Assembly: GCA_964534325.1 (NCBI GenBank)
Contig: CAZHOR010000001.1
Location: 186,001 to 250,000, forward strand
Source: JdFR-22 sp964534325
GTDB lineage: Archaea; Halobacteriota; Archaeoglobi; Archaeoglobales; Archaeoglobaceae
Length of the DNA stretch: 64,000 bases
Reading direction: 5' to 3'
Below, piece after piece: positions 1-9,068 of the stretch. The translations under genes were made by a program, and so were the position numbers. Numbering within the stretch: position 1 is the stretch's first letter; each line of letters begins with the position of its first letter. A model generated the notes under the pieces. That model was not told the origin of the DNA. It worked only from the letters and a program-made list of their open reading frames with translations, and ran no database searches.

Positions 1-52
1 CATTTTGATTATCCTAATTTTAGTTCAAAGACCAGCTGCGACAAATAGTTTC

Positions 53-919
53 TCAAGCCAGGGAGCCGATAAGCATTGCCAGATATATTGCTCCCAGGGT
101 CATGCTGGCCAGCTTGTACATGTATTTGGCTTTCTCCCTGCTGGGTGATAGGGCGAACTTAATGGTCCTGTAAAAGAAATAGAATGTCACCATGAACGAT
201 ATCATGATGTATGCGTAGCTGAAGGACGTTATCCAGAAGAGCAGGAGCACCAGGATCAACATGGACGCCGTGAAGCCCACTATGGCCCAGGAAGCTCTCT
301 CCATGCCCACAACAAGGGGGAGCATAGGGACTCCCGCGAATTTGTAGTCATCCTCGTAATGTATTGACAGATACCATATGTGTGCCGGTATCCACAGGAG
401 TATTATGGTGGAGATTATTATTCCTGCCACCTCTATTTGGCCTGCCGCAGCAGTCCATCCCGCCAGTGACGGCATTGCACCTGCTACGCCACCCAGAATG
501 ATAGAGTAAGGGCTCATCCTCTTGAGGAGGACCGTATAGATTATTATGTCGAAGAAAAGGCCCAGCAACAGCACTAAAGCTAAGGAGGGGTTGACGCCTA
601 AACCGAGGAAGAATCCAACCCCGAAAAGGGATATGCCATAAACTGCGCACTTATTGGGGCTCAATCTACCGGCTGGGACCGGTCTTTTCTTTGTTCTGGT
701 CATCAAGGAGTCTATGTCGTTATCCAGCCACATGTTTAATGCCGTGGTCCCCGCTACCGCCAGAAAGACTGCAAGCATGCTCTGCAGGAAGTTTATGGCG
801 TTGAAAGGGGTGGCGGCTATACCGTAAGCTATTACGCAAGTCACCATCAGTAAAGTAGTCTGCTTTGGTTTAATGACCTCGATGTAGGACTTTATATCCA
901 TATGATGGAGGATATTCAT
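53..919 (-). CDS. ctaB: Heme O synthase (protoheme IX farnesyltransferase), UbiA family
   Basis: A polytopic UbiA-family prenyltransferase of 288 residues, the usual length for CtaB/CyoE, which adds a farnesyl (or longer) isoprenoid to heme b to make heme O in the membrane. The first Asp-rich loop reads NMWLDNDIDSLMTRTKKRP, the CtaB version of the UbiA NxxxDxxxD motif, and the later IPAHIWYLSI...DDYKFAGVPMLP block is also CtaB-like rather than DGGGP-synthase-like. About eight to nine hydrophobic segments are visible. It lies 152 bp downstream of the dsrMK array on the same strand. An internal Met at residue 7 (ATG at 901) is an alternative start: a BRE/TATA-like CGAAAATTAAAAG (about 926-938) would place the transcript start near 910. 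No Shine-Dalgarno site is seen. Heme O normally serves terminal oxidases, so its use here is unclear. Confidence 0.85.
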   Translation of the reverse strand: MNILHHMDIKSYIEVIKPKQTTLLMVTCVIAYGIAATPFNAINFLQSMLAVFLAVAGTTALNMWLDNDIDSLMTRTKKRPVPAGRLSPNKCAVYGISLFGVGFFLGLGVNPSLALVLLLGLFFDIIIYTVLLKRMSPYSIILGGVAGAMPSLAGWTAAAGQIEVAGIIISTIILLWIPAHIWYLSIHYEDDYKFAGVPMLPLVVGMERASWAIVGFTASMLILVLLLFWITSFSYAYIMISFMVTFYFFYRTIKFALSPSREKAKYMYKLASMTLGAIYLAMLIGSLA

Positions 920-1071
920 AAAGTACTTTTAATTTTCGGTTTTAATTGCATACCTCTATTTCGTCCTTCGAACTTATGTGGCGTGCTTGTTGCCTCAGAA
1001 CTTTGAAATAAGTGAGTTAAATAAAAGAGTAATAAAAAATTTTGGAGATAAGAATCTACAATGATCTACTG

Positions 1072-2709
1072 CTACTGGAACTCTTCTTCAATGAACGGCT
1101 CCTCTATGTCCACCATGGCGTTCACCATCAGCTCCACCAGACCGCCGTACATGATACCACATTTGTCCCACAACCCGTAATGGCTGATGGCATCTCTAAC
1201 TCCACCCTTACAATTGGAGCACGGCATACAGGCATACTTGAAGGTGTCCGGCGACAGGTCATCCTGGAAGGCTTCCATGATCTGCTTCACCTTCATTCTA
1301 GTGGATATCTTGTTCCTCCATTCGGGGAAGTTCATGGAAGGCTGAATGGCGAATCCACTTCCACCTCCACAACAGTAGTTGTAGACTCCGTTGGGGTTCA
1401 TCTCCCTATACTGGGGGCAGATGGCGTTAATTATCTCCCTTTGAGGTTGTACGATACCCATCATCCTTACAATACTGCAGGGGTCGTGCATGGTCACCGG
1501 GAAGTCGTTCTTCGCGGGATCGAGGTTCAATTTCTTCTTCTTGACCATATCCCTCAGTATGGGCAAACAGCTTTCTCTGGGTATATTGAGGTCATCAGAA
1601 AGTATTCTATCAGCAACCACGGCCAGGACCTTGTGCGCGTGCCCGCATTCTCCCAGAACTATCTTGTTGACATCCAGTTTTCTGGCAGCCTCTATGTGTT
1701 TAAGGACTATTCTGGCCAGCTGAACATCATCGTTAAAGGCTCCGTAGTTGACACCATCGTAGCCCACTGGCTCACTGCTGAGCGTCCAGCTCAATCCAGC
1801 CTCATTGAACAGGATGGCAAAGGCTGCGGGGTTATCCGGCCAGGCAAGGAATTCGCCTGCGTTGTGTATCAACAGGATGTCCGCACCCTTTTCGTCCACG
1901 GGTATATCAACTTTTAAGCCGGTCCTCTCTTCTGCATCCTCCTGGATGAACTCCACCATGTCCTTAAAGCCATCGGGAGTTAAACCGGTGCTCGAGCCCG
2001 TCTTCAATTGCTTTACTGTTCCTTCTACGTGCACCGGCTTGGGTCCGATGCCCATCTCCTGGCTGAACAGTTTTCGGAGCTCTCTGTTAATCACTCCATT
2101 GTCCACACCTATGGGGCAGGTTTGAGCGCACCTGCGACAGAAAGTACATCTGTAGGAAAGCTCTGCCAGCCTGACCACGGTCCTCCAGTTGAGATCGATG
2201 TCGCCGCTGACGAAATTACCGAACATCTTTCCGCCGGGTGTCAGGTACTTCTTGTATATCCTTCTCAATATCTCTGATCGATAAGTTGGGCGATAGATCT
2301 CATTTTTACCGCTGGACTGGTAAATGGGACAGGCATCGTTACAGGTCTGGCACTTGGCGCAGTACTCCATGGAGAGCATGAACTGCTGCAGAAAAGTCCA
2401 GTTATCGTCTCTGGATGTAAGCTTTTTCAGCCCCTCAAGGAAGTCATTGGTTAATTTCTTTCCTTCTTCCTCGTTCCTGGGTTTAAATGGCAGGTCTATA
2501 CATATGTAGCCGTCAAGGTCTGTGGCATATTTTTGCCTCCAGTCATCCTTCGGCTCTCCACCTATAGGTGGCTCAGCTTCAGGACTGTCAAGAGGGTACG
2601 GCAACCGCATTAGATCTTCAATCCTCAGCGTGGTGAGCTGTTCATATGGTTTGCTAACATCATTTATTTTAATTCCGTTGGATTTACTTCCATTGCCTTT
2701 TTTAGTCAT
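1072..2709 (-). CDS. dsrK: DsrK-like heterodisulfide-reductase-type iron-sulfur subunit, paralogue 1
   Basis: Cytoplasmic [4Fe-4S] catalytic subunit of a DsrMK/HmeCD-type membrane complex, related to HdrD. Two ferredoxin-type sites are seen, CAKCQTCNDACP (about residue 117) and CTFCRRCAQTCP (about 188). A C-terminal CCG domain follows: the Cys of HDPC, then 34 residues, then CCGGGSG, then 46 residues, then CMPCSNC; this is the type that binds the non-cubane cluster used in heterodisulfide chemistry. I place the start at the ATG at 2709, which overlaps the end of dsrM by 8 bp and has GGGGAG about 10 nt upstream; a longer frame from 2733 is open. Second gene of a two-gene operon with the dsrM paralogue upstream. 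Its electron acceptor is not shown by the sequence. Confidence 0.88.
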   Translation of the reverse strand: MTKKGNGSKSNGIKINDVSKPYEQLTTLRIEDLMRLPYPLDSPEAEPPIGGEPKDDWRQKYATDLDGYICIDLPFKPRNEEEGKKLTNDFLEGLKKLTSRDDNWTFLQQFMLSMEYCAKCQTCNDACPIYQSSGKNEIYRPTYRSEILRRIYKKYLTPGGKMFGNFVSGDIDLNWRTVVRLAELSYRCTFCRRCAQTCPIGVDNGVINRELRKLFSQEMGIGPKPVHVEGTVKQLKTGSSTGLTPDGFKDMVEFIQEDAEERTGLKVDIPVDEKGADILLIHNAGEFLAWPDNPAAFAILFNEAGLSWTLSSEPVGYDGVNYGAFNDDVQLARIVLKHIEAARKLDVNKIVLGECGHAHKVLAVVADRILSDDLNIPRESCLPILRDMVKKKKLNLDPAKNDFPVTMHDPCSIVRMMGIVQPQREIINAICPQYREMNPNGVYNYCCGGGSGFAIQPSMNFPEWRNKISTRMKVKQIMEAFQDDLSPDTFKYACMPCSNCKGGVRDAISHYGLWDKCGIMYGGLVELMVNAMVDIEEPFIEEEFQ

Positions 2710-3658
2710 ATTTCCACTCTCCCCATCTCTCACCCACTTTTTCGGTGGCGGCTTCTACCCAGCTTTCACCCTTCTTTACGTGGGGGGCTTCCCAGCTAAC
2801 TCGATAGCCAAGAACGTCTTTGACCTTCTTTTCCAGGGCACTGCCCTTCAAGTTGGGCTCATCATCCCAGTTCACCTGATGATAGGTGAAGTACTTGCCA
2901 ACAAAATGCGTCATTTTGGTGAACGGTATGTACACAAAGAGGAGCTCAACTAACACCACATGGGCCACAATAGTGCTGCTCAATGCAGGAGCAGGTAGCG
3001 AGCCGAAAGATACCAGAGAGGTCATATAAGATTGAGCGGTGGCAAAGGTAAGATCAAACCCGAGCCAGGAAAAGGCTCCCATCACAAATACAGCCAAGAT
3101 AAAAACCAGATTGAAATACTCCACTCCAGCAGTATATTCTCTCAAATCTCTACTTACTGCTCTTCTCACCAGCAAACCGATGGTCCCCAGCGTTCCCAGT
3201 ACAATGCCCAATATACCGGTTAAAAGTGTGAGGTAATAAACCAGTTGCGCCCACGGATGACCAGCCGGTCCAACTGCCAAACCGCCATATGCTTCTGTTA
3301 ACCCTCCTAAGAACAATAAAGCAAACCAGGCCAATATCAAGTATATTCCGGCATGGAATGGGTAAGTCAGCCACCATAAATCCTTCTTGTGGTCAAAAAC
3401 TTTCTTGATAAACAACATTTCCAGCATCAATTCCTTAAGCTCCCCCACAAGAGTTGTGTGGCGAGGCTTTGACTGCCAGTCCACTTCTTCCAGATAAGAA
3501 CCGCCGTATTCGGCTCTGCCCGCTTCATGTGGTACGGGATAAAGCTCCCATCTCAAGTGCATCGGCATGTCCGCCCAATTCTTCGCCTTGGCAAGCAGAA
3601 CCACTACAAAAATAGCAAATGCCACATACGACGAAAGCTGTAGCAAAGAAAGCACCAT
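2702..3658 (-). CDS. dsrM: DsrM-like membrane cytochrome b subunit, paralogue 1
   Basis: NarI/DsrM/HmeC-type integral membrane subunit of 318 residues that is expected to bind heme b and exchange electrons with the quinone pool for its DsrK partner. It has an N-terminal membrane segment (about residues 5-24, QLSSYVAFAIFVVVLL), the family motif LRWELYPVPHE, and four further membrane helices. Candidate heme-ligand His residues are seen in YPFHAGIYLILAW and IVAHVVLVELL, followed by PFTKMTHFVGKYFTYH. The C-terminal 60 residues are hydrophilic. GGGGTG lies before the ATG, and a TATA box (3698-3707) sits about 40 nt upstream. It is the first gene of the dsrM1-dsrK1 operon. Confidence 0.86.
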   Translation of the reverse strand: MVLSLLQLSSYVAFAIFVVVLLAKAKNWADMPMHLRWELYPVPHEAGRAEYGGSYLEEVDWQSKPRHTTLVGELKELMLEMLFIKKVFDHKKDLWWLTYPFHAGIYLILAWFALLFLGGLTEAYGGLAVGPAGHPWAQLVYYLTLLTGILGIVLGTLGTIGLLVRRAVSRDLREYTAGVEYFNLVFILAVFVMGAFSWLGFDLTFATAQSYMTSLVSFGSLPAPALSSTIVAHVVLVELLFVYIPFTKMTHFVGKYFTYHQVNWDDEPNLKGSALEKKVKDVLGYRVSWEAPHVKKGESWVEAATEKVGERWGEWKYD

Positions 3659-4107
3659 TTAATTCAACACCCCTTTTTGATGAGCTATTTTAAAAGCCAT
3701 ATATAAGAGTTTCGATTTAAAATAGCATAGTACTTAGTAATTATTACTCAAATCCATTATTATATAACTTTATGGTTTTAAGACATAGAAATAAAAGATA
3801 GTTAGATAATTTAAAATAAGTTAAAACTTTTCAAATTAGATACTCAATAATTAATTATTAAGTTTTAAAAATAAAGTTACAGTGATTTGTAAATAAGAAA
3901 TAAACGAAAAAATGATTAGTTAGATAAGATTACAAGAATAAAATATTACGACGGACCAGATACTGAACAGGCAAAAAACGTTAATGAAAGAGATCTTTAC
4001 ATAACCCAACTGTAAGCCACTTTAAACGGTTATATCCCTTCTAAAGTTTTAGGACTTGAGAGAGGAAACAACAAACAGAATTCAGAAAACAGATAATAAA
4101 AAATAGA
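3659..4107. other. AT-rich spacer between dsrMK operons 1 and 2
   Basis: This 449-bp stretch holds the dsrM1 TATA box near its left end. The rest is very AT-rich with no open frame of note, no convincing hairpin and no repeat that I could find. It presumably contains the transcript end of dsrK2. Confidence 0.5.
3698..3707 (-). promoter_or_regulatory. TATA box of the dsrM1-dsrK1 operon
   Basis: On the minus strand this reads CTTATATATG, about 45 nt upstream of the dsrM1 ATG. A start about 25 nt downstream would leave a roughly 15-nt leader that contains GGGGTG. Confidence 0.55.
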
Positions 4108-5730
4108 TTAGAAGAAGTCCCATTCGATGAATGGTTCTTCAATGTCCACCATGGCGTTCACCATCAGCTCCACCAGACCGCCGTATGTGATACTGCATTT
4201 GTCCCAAAGTCCATAGTGGCCGATCGCGTCTCTTACAGCTCCTTTACAGTTGGAGCACGGCATGCAGAAGTATTTGTTGATATCCGGAGAGATAACGTCC
4301 TGGAAAGCATCAAGCACTTGATTTACCTTCATTCTGGTGCTCAGCTTGTTCCTCCATTCAGGGAAGTTCATGGACTGCATGATGGCAAATCCACTTCCAC
4401 CTCCACAACAGTAGTTGTAGACTCCTTTGGGGCTCATCTCCCTGAACTGTGGTGCTATAGATCTCAATATCTTTCGCTGGGGCTCAACAATACCCATTAG
4501 TCTGACCATGTTGCAAGGGTCATGCAGAGTCACCGGGAAGTCGTTCTTCTCGGGGTCAAGGTTGAATTTCTTCTTTTTCATCAGGTCCCATAGAGTGGTC
4601 ATGCTGCTTTCTCTGGGTATATTGTACTCGCCTGCGAGCACTCTGTCCGCAATGACTGTGAGAGCCTTATGTGCGTGACCGCACTCTCCAATGACTATCT
4701 TGTTGACATCCAGCTTTCTGGCTATTTCTGCGTGCTTTAAAGCTACCCTTGCCAGCTGTCCATCATCATACCATACGCCGTAGTTGACTCCGTCGTAGCC
4801 CACCATTTCGCTGCTCATGGTCCAGCTGAGGCCTGCTTCTTCGAACAGGATGGCAAAGGCTGCGGGGTTTTCCGGCCAGGCAAGGAATTCGCCGGCGTTG
4901 TGTATCAACAGGATATCAGCACCTTTTTCGTCCACAGGCATCTCTATTTGTCTCCCCGTCCTGTCTTCGATTTCCTCTTCGATGAATTCCTTAATGTCGT
5001 TGAAGCCGTCAGGCGTCATTCCGGTGGAAGAGCCCTTCTGAAGGTGCTGGACCGTCCCCTGCTCGTGCAGCGGTTTGGGAGCGATTCCCATTTCCTGAGA
5101 GAAGAGCTTTCGAAGCTCGTGGGTTATCAGGCCGTTGTCCACACCAATGGGGCATCTCTGAGCGCATCTTCTGCAGATAGTGCACCTGTACGCGTCCTCT
5201 GCCAGTCTCAGTATGGTGGCAGCGTTCAACTCGATATCGGCTCCCACCAGCTTACCGAACATCTTACCCGATCTACTGAGGTATTTCTTGATTATCCTTC
5301 TCAGGATTTCAGCCCTATAAGTGGGCCTGTAGATCTCTTTCCTCCCGCTGGACAAATAGACGGGGCAAGCATCACTGCAGGTCTGGCATTGGGCACAATA
5401 CTCCATGGAAAGCTGTAAAGCCTGTAGAAACTCCCAGTTATTGTTCTCCGTAAGCAATTTCTTCAAACCGCTGAGGAACTTCTGGACCAGCTCTTCTTCC
5501 TCTTCCCTGGTCTTTGGCATTTGCATGTCTATTCCGATATAACCGTCCAGCTCGGTCACGTATTTTTCCTTCCAATCTTCATTGGGCTCAGTTAAAGCGG
5601 GTTCGTCCTCAGGTCCCTTAAAAGGATGAGGTAAAGGCATTAGATCTTCAAGTTTAAGTTTTAAGAGCTGGTGATCCAAAGGTTTGCTGATATCCTGTAA
5701 TCTGGTTGGATCTTTTTTACCGTTATTCAT
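4108..5730 (-). CDS. dsrK: DsrK-like heterodisulfide-reductase-type iron-sulfur subunit, paralogue 2
   Basis: DsrK/HdrD-type cytoplasmic iron-sulfur subunit of about 540 residues. It keeps both ferredoxin sites (CAQCQTCSDACP and CTICRRCAQRCP) and the CCG domain (HDPC ... NYCCGGGSG ... CMPCSNC). Compared with paralogue 1 the N-terminal 80 residues differ most, while the CCG domain and the C-terminal VELMVNAMVDIEEPFIE are nearly unchanged. The ATG at 5730 is chosen because AGAGGAGGTGAAAGA precedes it directly and it overlaps the dsrM2 stop as ATGA. The frame is open to 5760. It is the second gene of the dsrM2-dsrK2 operon; its physiological partner is unknown. Confidence 0.88.
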   Translation of the reverse strand: MNNGKKDPTRLQDISKPLDHQLLKLKLEDLMPLPHPFKGPEDEPALTEPNEDWKEKYVTELDGYIGIDMQMPKTREEEEELVQKFLSGLKKLLTENNNWEFLQALQLSMEYCAQCQTCSDACPVYLSSGRKEIYRPTYRAEILRRIIKKYLSRSGKMFGKLVGADIELNAATILRLAEDAYRCTICRRCAQRCPIGVDNGLITHELRKLFSQEMGIAPKPLHEQGTVQHLQKGSSTGMTPDGFNDIKEFIEEEIEDRTGRQIEMPVDEKGADILLIHNAGEFLAWPENPAAFAILFEEAGLSWTMSSEMVGYDGVNYGVWYDDGQLARVALKHAEIARKLDVNKIVIGECGHAHKALTVIADRVLAGEYNIPRESSMTTLWDLMKKKKFNLDPEKNDFPVTLHDPCNMVRLMGIVEPQRKILRSIAPQFREMSPKGVYNYCCGGGSGFAIMQSMNFPEWRNKLSTRMKVNQVLDAFQDVISPDINKYFCMPCSNCKGAVRDAIGHYGLWDKCSITYGGLVELMVNAMVDIEEPFIEWDFF

Positions 5731-6689
5731 TCTTTCACCTCCTCTTTCTTCTCGCCCCATGGCTCAACTTTGGTTGCTTCTTCAGCCCACGTCATACCGG
5801 GGACGTAGTGCGGTGCTGCCCAATCAACTCTATAGTTCAGCATCTCTTTGACCCTGCTTTCGATCTTACTACCCCTCAAGTTGGGCTCGTCATCCCAGTA
5901 GACCATGTGGAAAGTGAAATACTTTCCAACGAAGTGGGTCATCTTGGTAAAAGGTATGTACACGAATAGAAGCTCCAGCAAAATCAGATGAGCCACTATA
6001 GCACTATTTAGTGCTGGGGCCTCAACCGCACCGAAAGATACCAGAGAGGTCATGTAACCTTGTGCAGTTGCAAATGCAGGGCTGAAGTCAGAGGTAACAA
6101 AAGCATAACCACCCAAAACAAAGACCACCAGAATGAACATCAGGTTAATATAGTGAAGTGGTGTGCTCCATTTCCTCATTCCATCGTCACTGAACCTGAG
6201 GACCAGTGTACCGACACAGCCCAACGTACCGAGTAAGATTCCCAGGCCACCAGTTATGAACGTCAGATAGTATATCAGTTGTGACCACGGGTGGGCTGTT
6301 CCTATCTGAAGACCACCATAAGCTTCAGTCAACCCTCCAATAAACAAGAGTGCGAGCCACGCAAGAATCAGGTATATTCCTATGTGAAACGGATACGTCA
6401 CCAACCATAATTCTCTCTTATACTCCCATGCCCTCTTTATAAAAAGCATCTCTTCCAGCAGATCCTTTAACTCGCCTACCAGAGTAGTTTCTCTGGGTTT
6501 AGTCCACCAATCAGGTTCCTCATAGTAGGAGCCCCCATACTCATTCTTTCCTTTTTCATGAGGTACTGGATACAACTCCCACCTCAAGTGTAGAGGCATA
6601 CTGGACCAGTATCTCCACTTGGCTGCAATTACTACTACAAAAATAGCAAACGCTACATATGAGGAAAGCTGCAACATCGATATTGCCAT
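5727..6689 (-). CDS. dsrM: DsrM-like membrane cytochrome b subunit, paralogue 2
   Basis: A 320-residue NarI-like heme b membrane subunit with the same layout as the other stand-alone copies: N-terminal membrane helix, LRWELYPVPHE, four more helices with candidate heme-ligand His residues (YPFHIGIYLILAW, IVAHLILLELL), then PFTKMTHFVGKYFTFH and a hydrophilic tail. The ATG has GGAGGTG 9 nt upstream. The first 44 bases of this region, including start and ribosome binding site, are almost identical to those of paralogue 4. The gene overlaps dsrK2 by 4 bp. Confidence 0.86.
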   Translation of the reverse strand: MAISMLQLSSYVAFAIFVVVIAAKWRYWSSMPLHLRWELYPVPHEKGKNEYGGSYYEEPDWWTKPRETTLVGELKDLLEEMLFIKRAWEYKRELWLVTYPFHIGIYLILAWLALLFIGGLTEAYGGLQIGTAHPWSQLIYYLTFITGGLGILLGTLGCVGTLVLRFSDDGMRKWSTPLHYINLMFILVVFVLGGYAFVTSDFSPAFATAQGYMTSLVSFGAVEAPALNSAIVAHLILLELLFVYIPFTKMTHFVGKYFTFHMVYWDDEPNLRGSKIESRVKEMLNYRVDWAAPHYVPGMTWAEEATKVEPWGEKKEEVKE

Positions 6690-7048
6690 TCAATTGACAC
6701 CTCCACAAATTTTCTTTTATTACCCTATACCAATGTTATATAATACTTTTCGTTTCTTGGCTTAGTTATTATAGCAATCGACAAATGGATTATTTAATTT
6801 TAACCATAAATGCCTTTAATTATAATATTATTGGGATGTTCAGGGCATTAGGTCATTGGAAATCATTCTTTAAATTCAAAAAAGACTGTTGCCGAAATGA
6901 GTTTTTTAACTACAAATCTATAACTAATAAAAAATACGTTCACCAGTTTGATTCATTACGCTTAATTTTTAGGATATAGCTCACTTTTAGAAGATAAAAC
7001 GAGGGATGATGTAATTTATTTTAAAAAAGGAAAAAAGTTTAGCATTAT
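6690..7048. other. AT-rich spacer between dsrMK operons 2 and 3
   Basis: It holds the dsrM2 promoter at its left end. A 64-codon frame on the plus strand (6785-6979) looks fortuitous: low-complexity, AT-rich, no ribosome binding site. I see nothing else. Confidence 0.5.
6735..6755 (-). promoter_or_regulatory. BRE/TATA promoter of dsrM2-dsrK2
   Basis: The minus strand reads ACGAAAAGTATTATATAAC, a purine-rich BRE followed by a TATA box, about 55 nt upstream of the dsrM2 ATG. A very similar element lies upstream of dsrM3 and of the CBS-DUF47-PiT operon. Confidence 0.6.
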
Positions 7049-7396
7049 TTAACGCACTCCAGTCAGTTCAGGAAGACCCGCGAGCCTGGCAAGACCCTTA
7101 ACTCTTCCGTCAGGAAATATCTTATTTATAAAAGTCAGATCAGCTTTTTCTTCACCATAGACTTCCCTTACTTTATGTTCAAGCATATGAATCGGTGGAT
7201 CTATGTTCTCTTTCTCATAAAATTCTCTCACAAATCTTATTAGCTCCCAGTGCTTATCTGTTAGCTCAATTGGTGTGCCAAAACGGGAATCTTCAGCAAG
7301 AGCCTTTGCAACGTCTTCATTCCAATCATTCGGGTCTTTTAAAAAACCGTCCTCATCCACTTCTATTTTTTTTGAGCCTACCTCAATATACGGCAT
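7049..7396 (-). CDS. DsrC/TusE/RspA-family protein lacking both C-terminal cysteines
   Basis: A 115-residue member of the DsrC fold family (start MPYIEVGSKKIEVDEDGFL; then DWNEDVAKALA, HWELIRFVREFY). In DsrC the flexible C-terminal arm carries two redox cysteines in ACRxAGLPKPTGC; here the arm reads GLARLAGLPELTGVR, so both positions are replaced. The protein therefore cannot form the DsrC trisulfide or disulfide, and resembles the cysteine-free group called RspA, proposed to be regulatory. It lies 64 bp after dsrK3 with GGGGGT 8 nt before the ATG, so it is the third gene of the dsrM3-dsrK3 operon. A regulatory or structural role for that complex is my inference. Confidence 0.85.
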   Translation of the reverse strand: MPYIEVGSKKIEVDEDGFLKDPNDWNEDVAKALAEDSRFGTPIELTDKHWELIRFVREFYEKENIDPPIHMLEHKVREVYGEEKADLTFINKIFPDGRVKGLARLAGLPELTGVR

Positions 7397-7460
7397 AATT
7401 TTACCCCCCTGTTATTTAATAAGTTCTAAACTTTCAATAATCTAAAAAATAAAAAATAAT

Positions 7461-9068
7461 TTAGTGGAACTCCCATTCGATGTATGGTTCTTCTATGTCC
7501 ACCATGGCATTGACCATTAGCTCAACAAGTCCAGTATAGTAGGTACCGGTATTTTGAGGTACGTTATAGAAGGAGAACATGTCCCGGATCGCCCCTTTAC
7601 AGTTAGAGCATGGTGCACAAAGCATTTTATTGATGTTGGGATCCATGCTATCTTGGAAAGCATCCAAAGTTTGCTTGAGCTTCATTCTTGAAGACACCTT
7701 GTTCCTCCATTCGGGGAAGTTCATGGACTGCATAATGGCGAATCCACTACCTCCTCCACAGCAGTAATTGTAAACTCCGGTGGGTTCCATTTCTCTAAAT
7801 TGAGGGCAAAGAGTCCTTAATACTTTTCGTTGAGGCTCTACAACACCCATAAGCCTGACCATATTGCAGGGATCGTGCAAAGTAACGGGGAAGTCGTTCT
7901 TCTGGGGGTCGAAGTTTATCTTCTTCTTTCTCACAATGTCCCACAGGATGGGCATACAGCTCTGCCTGTAAACATTGGTCTCGTCAGCGACAACTCTATC
8001 AGCAATAACCGCGATGGCCTTATGTGCATGCCCACATTCCCCCACCACAATGCTGTTACAGTCCAGTTTTCGGGCGACTTCCGTATGCTTTAGGGCGACT
8101 CTGGCCAGCTGCATATCATCGTACCACACACCGTAGTTAACTCCATCATAGCCCACCAGCTCACTGCTCAAAGTATAGCTTATTCCTGCTTCTTCGAACA
8201 GAAGGGCAAACGCAGCAGGGTTTTCCGGCCATGAGAGGAACTCTCCGGCATTATGGATGAGCAGGAAATCTGCGCCCTTTTCGTCCACGGGGATCTTGAT
8301 CTTCCTCCCTGTCCTGTCCTCTATTTCCTCTTCCATGAACTCCACCATATCCTTGAAACCATCGGGGTTGAGTGCCGTAGAGGAGCCGACCTTTAGATGT
8401 TGAATGGTTCCCAGCTCATGCACTTCTTTGTTGGCAAATCCAAATTCTTGAGCGAAAAGCAATCTTATTTCCCTGGTTATTAGCCCGTTGTTTATTCCTA
8501 TGGGGCACCGCTGCTCGCACCTCCTGCACAGAGTGCATCTCCAGGAAACTTCAGCCAGCTTGGCCAGAGTATCCCAGTTGAGATCGATCTTACCAGAAGC
8601 AAACTCCGGTTTGCCCAATATATATTTCTTATAAATCCTTCTGAGGACCTCAACCCTGTAAGTGGGTCGATATATCTCCTTCTTCCCGCTGGCAAGGTAG
8701 GCGGGGCAGGCATCGGCACAGGTCTGACATTTGGTGCAGTATTCCATGGTCAACAACAGGGGCTGGAGGAATGTCCAGTGATCATTTCTGGTCAGTAGCC
8801 TCTTAAAACCTTCAAGGAACCGCTTTACCATCCTGTCCTCTTCTTCTTTGGTCTCCGGTCTTTTGATGGGGATGTTGACCCCGATATACCCGTCAAGATC
8901 TGTAATATATCTCTCATTCCATTCGTCCTTGGGCTCGGTAAACTTGGGCTCCATATCCGGTTGATTATAGGGATAAGGGAGCTCCATCAAGTCCTCTTCT
9001 TTCAATTTCAGCATCCGTCCCTTCTTACCAATATCCTCTATCCTGGTCTTATCTTTTCCATTATTCAT
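7461..9068 (-). CDS. dsrK: DsrK-like heterodisulfide-reductase-type iron-sulfur subunit, paralogue 3
   Basis: DsrK/HdrD-type iron-sulfur subunit of 535 residues. Ferredoxin sites CTKCQTCADACP and CTLCRRCEQRCP and the CCG domain (HDPC ... NYCCGGGSG ... CAPCSNC) are complete. It lacks a short KxSGKLFGNFV-like segment between the two ferredoxin sites that the other copies carry (here GKPEFASGKIDLNW). The ATG at 9068 has GAGGTG 7 nt upstream and overlaps the dsrM3 stop as ATGA; an in-frame GTG at 9077 is less likely. This operon alone also encodes a DsrC-family protein. Confidence 0.88.
   Translation of the reverse strand: MNNGKDKTRIEDIGKKGRMLKLKEEDLMELPYPYNQPDMEPKFTEPKDEWNERYITDLDGYIGVNIPIKRPETKEEEDRMVKRFLEGFKRLLTRNDHWTFLQPLLLTMEYCTKCQTCADACPAYLASGKKEIYRPTYRVEVLRRIYKKYILGKPEFASGKIDLNWDTLAKLAEVSWRCTLCRRCEQRCPIGINNGLITREIRLLFAQEFGFANKEVHELGTIQHLKVGSSTALNPDGFKDMVEFMEEEIEDRTGRKIKIPVDEKGADFLLIHNAGEFLSWPENPAAFALLFEEAGISYTLSSELVGYDGVNYGVWYDDMQLARVALKHTEVARKLDCNSIVVGECGHAHKAIAVIADRVVADETNVYRQSCMPILWDIVRKKKINFDPQKNDFPVTLHDPCNMVRLMGVVEPQRKVLRTLCPQFREMEPTGVYNYCCGGGSGFAIMQSMNFPEWRNKVSSRMKLKQTLDAFQDSMDPNINKMLCAPCSNCKGAIRDMFSFYNVPQNTGTYYTGLVELMVNAMVDIEEPYIEWEFH

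Noticed and set aside
1042..1917. A 291-codon plus-strand frame opposite dsrK1
   Set aside because: It is antisense to a gene with clear iron-sulfur motifs; similar antisense frames occur opposite dsrK2 and dsrK4, a consequence of codon bias.
3940..4020. A possible C/D-box guide RNA in the spacer of operon 1
   Set aside because: Only one CTGA and no proper RTGATGA at the correct distances; no terminal stem.
6785..6979. A 64-codon plus-strand frame in the spacer of operon 2
   Set aside because: AT-driven composition, no ribosome binding site, and no similarity pattern.
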